A DNA stretch of 35,318 bases from an uncultured Hyphomicrobiales bacterium (GTDB lineage: Bacteria; Pseudomonadota; Alphaproteobacteria; Rhizobiales; Beijerinckiaceae). The notes under the pieces are model-generated. The model saw only the letters and a list, made by a program, of their open reading frames with translations, did not search any database and was not told where the DNA came from. The first letter of the stretch is position 1. The number at the start of each line of letters is the position of its first letter. This document shows, piece by piece, positions 33,017 through 35,318 of the stretch. Where the stretch lies: assembly GCA_903900975.1 (NCBI GenBank), contig CAIUPE010000117.1, positions 1 to 35,318 on the forward strand. Reading direction: 5' to 3'. Both the position numbers and the translations under genes were made by a program.

Positions 33017-35318
33017 CCCATTCCCTCAAGGCGTCTGCATCGCGGGGTGTGACATCAGGATAATCCTTATCGGTGCCCACCGCGGTTGAATACCGCCATG
33101 ACCGCGCGCATTTCTGGCCCGGTGCTTTTTCGCTCACAACGGTAACGCCATGCACATCGTCGAGCTTGAACGCATCAGCAGCAGCGTCGCCGTCGATGAT
33201 GGAGACGCCGGAGGTGATGCAGATATCGGCGAAGTCCACGCTGCGGACGAGATCGGCTAGATCCTTATCGGCGATGTAAACCTTGGGTGCCGATTCAAGT
33301 GAGGAGCCGATGCGCTTTTGGGCGCGTTCAATTTCCAAGGCACCGGTGACAACGCGGCGTACCTTGCGGATGGTTGCCCAACGGGCGGCCAGCGCATCAT
33401 CCTGCCATTCGTGCGGAATGGTAGGGAAGGTTTCGAGATGAACCGATTCAGCATCGGGATAGCGCGACAACCATGACTCTTCCGCCGTGAAAACGAGGAT
33501 AGGGGCCAGCCAAAGCGTCACGCTGCGGAAGATTTCTTCAATGCAGGTGAGCGAAGCGCGCCGCGCCAAGCTCGATTTCGGATCGCAATAGAGCGTGTCT
33601 TTGCGGATATCGAAATAGAAGGCGGATAGCTCGGTATTTAAGAAGGCCGAAAGCTCAGTAATCACCTTGCGATAATCATAGGTCTCATAGGCTTTAGCGA
33701 TGATGGGCGCGAGTTCGCTTAAGCGATGCAGCATCAAGCGTTCAAGCTCGGGCATGTCCGATGGCTTGATGCTGTGGGCTGCATCGTAATGGGCGAGCGT
33801 GCCCAGCATCCAGCGCAGCGTGTTGCGAAGCTTGCGGTAGGTTTCGACAAAGGTTTTTAGAATTTCAGGCCCGATGCGCAGATCGTCGGAGTAATCAGCG
33901 GCGGCGACCCAGAGGCGCAAAATATCGGCGCCGGAATCTTTGATGATGTCTTGCGGAGCCGTGACATTGCCCAAGGATTTGGACATTTTCTGGCCCTTCT
34001 CATCCAGCACGAAACCGTGGGTGAGAACGACATCAAACGGCGCGCGGCCACGCGTGCCACAGCTCTCTAACAGGCTCGACTGGAACCAGCCGCGATGCTG
34101 ATCGGAGCCTTCCAAATACATCACGCGGTCTTGGCCACCATCGACGATGCGTTTGATGCCCGAAAGGGTCGGGAAATGCATTGGCGTATTGAGTACATAG
34201 GAATGCGTGGAACCGGAATCGAACCACACATCGAGCACGTCCATCACCATGTCGTAATGGTCGGGGTTGTGGCCGAAAGGTTTTAAGAAGCGCTCTTTGG
34301 CACCTTCTGCAAACCATGCGTCGCCGCCATCGGTTTCAAACGCGGTTGCAATGGCTTCATCGACCTCTGCATCGCGCAGGAGTTCTTTGGTTTCCTTGTG
34401 CACGAAAACGGCAATCGGAACGCCCCATGCGCGTTGGCGCGACATGACCCAATCGGGCTTGTTTTCAATCATGCCGGTGATGCGGTTTTCGCCGGTTGAG
34501 GGCACCCATTCGGTTTGCTTGATGGCGTTGAAAGCAACGTCGCGCAGGCTTTTATTGCCAAGCTCTGCGGCAGGCTTGTCCATCGCAATAAACCATTGCG
34601 GCGTGTTGCGGAAAATGACCGGCTTTTTCGAGCGCCATGAATGCGGGTATTGGTGCTTTAAGCGACCGCGCGCGACGAGATTGCCTTGGTCGATCAGCGC
34701 TTTGATAACCGCTTCATTGGCATCGCCTTTGTCACCCTTCTCGGTGATGACGCGTTTGCCTTCAAAGCCCAGGGCCTCTTTGGTGTAGACGCTGTCGTCG
34801 TCAATGGTGAAAGGGATGCGCGTGTCGATGCCGCGCTCGGTGAGCTGGCGACCATTCGCCATCCAGATTTCAAAATCCTCGCGACCATGGGATGGGGCAG
34901 TGTGAACGAAGCCCGTACCTGCGTCATCGGTGACATGATCGCCGTCGAGGAGGGGGATTTGGAAATCATAGCCGAGATGGGCGAGCGGGTGGGCGCAGGT
35001 AAATGAAGCTAAAGTTCTGTTCGGAACAGCCGAAACATATTTGAGCGTAATTTTGGTCGAGGTAGCAATAGTTTCGGCCAGCTTTTCGGCCAAAATGTAA
35101 CGCTCGCCAATTTTAGGGCCGAAATCTCTCTCGTTTCCAGTTACTTCATACAAACTGTAATCTATTTTATGAGAAAAAGAGATCGCCCTGTTCCCTGGAA
35201 GTGTCCATGGAGTTGTTGTCCAGATGACGATAAACGCCCCTTCAAATCTGACGGGCGCGACCGATTGTGTCAGATCAGTAAAAGCCGGTGCCTCAATCAC
35301 CGGAAACTTCACCCAAAC
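33000..35318 (-). CDS. ileS: Isoleucyl-tRNA synthetase, C-terminal part (start beyond window)
   Basis: About 772 residues are inside the window, and the frame stays open to the right edge. Visible parts are the editing domain ([27 protein letters not shown]), the catalytic-domain second half ([24 protein letters not shown]), the KMSKS loop ([11 protein letters not shown]) and the anticodon-binding domain. The N-terminal HIGH motif lies outside. The C-terminal tail has GQKCARSWR, where relatives usually have CxRCW, so one Cys of the zinc-finger-like tail is replaced by Ser. The enzyme charges tRNA-Ile and corrects mischarged Val. Confidence 0.95.
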   Translation of the reverse strand, partial: VWVKFPVIEAPAFTDLTQSVAPVRFEGAFIVIWTTTPWTLPGNRAISFSHKIDYSLYEVTGNERDFGPKIGERYILAEKLAETIATSTKITLKYVSAVPNRTLASFTCAHPLAHLGYDFQIPLLDGDHVTDDAGTGFVHTAPSHGREDFEIWMANGRQLTERGIDTRIPFTIDDDSVYTKEALGFEGKRVITEKGDKGDANEAVIKALIDQGNLVARGRLKHQYPHSWRSKKPVIFRNTPQWFIAMDKPAAELGNKSLRDVAFNAIKQTEWVPSTGENRITGMIENKPDWVMSRQRAWGVPIAVFVHKETKELLRDAEVDEAIATAFETDGGDAWFAEGAKERFLKPFGHNPDHYDMVMDVLDVWFDSGSTHSYVLNTPMHFPTLSGIKRIVDGGQDRVMYLEGSDQHRGWFQSSLLESCGTRGRAPFDVVLTHGFVLDEKGQKMSKSLGNVTAPQDIIKDSGADILRLWVAAADYSDDLRIGPEILKTFVETYRKLRNTLRWMLGTLAHYDAAHSIKPSDMPELERLMLHRLSELAPIIAKAYETYDYRKVITELSAFLNTELSAFYFDIRKDTLYCDPKSSLARRASLTCIEEIFRSVTLWLAPILVFTAEESWLSRYPDAESVHLETFPTIPHEWQDDALAARWATIRKVRRVVTGALEIERAQKRIGSSLESAPKVYIADKDLADLVRSVDFADICITSGVSIIDGDAAADAFKLDDVHGVTVVSEKAPGQKCARSWRYSTAVGTDKDYPDVTPRDADALREWDAAHA

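Overview
The window looks like an alphaproteobacterium, probably near the Hyphomicrobiales. It carries a NepR/EcfG/PhyR general stress response (GSR) locus, which is restricted to Alphaproteobacteria. It also has the alphaproteobacterial block ileS-lspA-small secreted protein-M16-M16-mutL and a MutL of the endonuclease type. No rRNA, tRNA or CRISPR array was seen.

Layout. (1) 1-96: one end of an IS21-like insertion sequence, followed on the minus strand by a giant RTX repeat protein gene (80-13186) whose 3' end has been cut off by that IS. (2) 13187-13848: a very AT-rich divergent control region, then a TolC-type outer-membrane export gene that probably served the RTX protein. (3) 15459-20493: the GSR cluster. 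It contains intact nepR-ecfG, a phyR that lost most of the early receiver domain together with the reading frame, an intact KGG-type stress protein, galE, and an HWE-type membrane histidine kinase gene broken by two in-frame stops. Matches to the EcfG promoter (GGAAC-N16/17-CGTT) stand in front of phyR, the KGG gene and the kinase gene. (4) 20595-25347: metabolic genes (metallo-beta-lactamase-fold hydrolase, acyl-CoA ligase, HAD phosphatase, small unknown protein, histone-deacetylase-like amidohydrolase). (5) 25344-26118: a tacAT-type toxin-antitoxin pair with a frameshifted toxin. (6) 26213-28618: a GNAT acetyltransferase, a palindromic repeat and mutL. (7) 28643-29305: a RelE-like/HTH toxin-antitoxin pair, again with a frameshifted toxin. 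(8) 29379-35318: two M16 peptidase-family genes, a secreted protein of unknown function, lspA and partial ileS, all on the minus strand in tight overlap.

The main observation is a pattern of damage. Housekeeping genes are intact, while five environment-facing or accessory genes are broken in different ways: IS insertion, deletion, nonsense mutations and frameshifts. The most interesting case is the GSR. The signal-input parts (the PhyR receiver and a probable cognate kinase) are lost. The output parts (NepR, EcfG, the PhyR sigma-like domain and the EcfG promoters) look preserved. This could mean the response has been switched off, or that a receiver-less PhyR now keeps it switched on.
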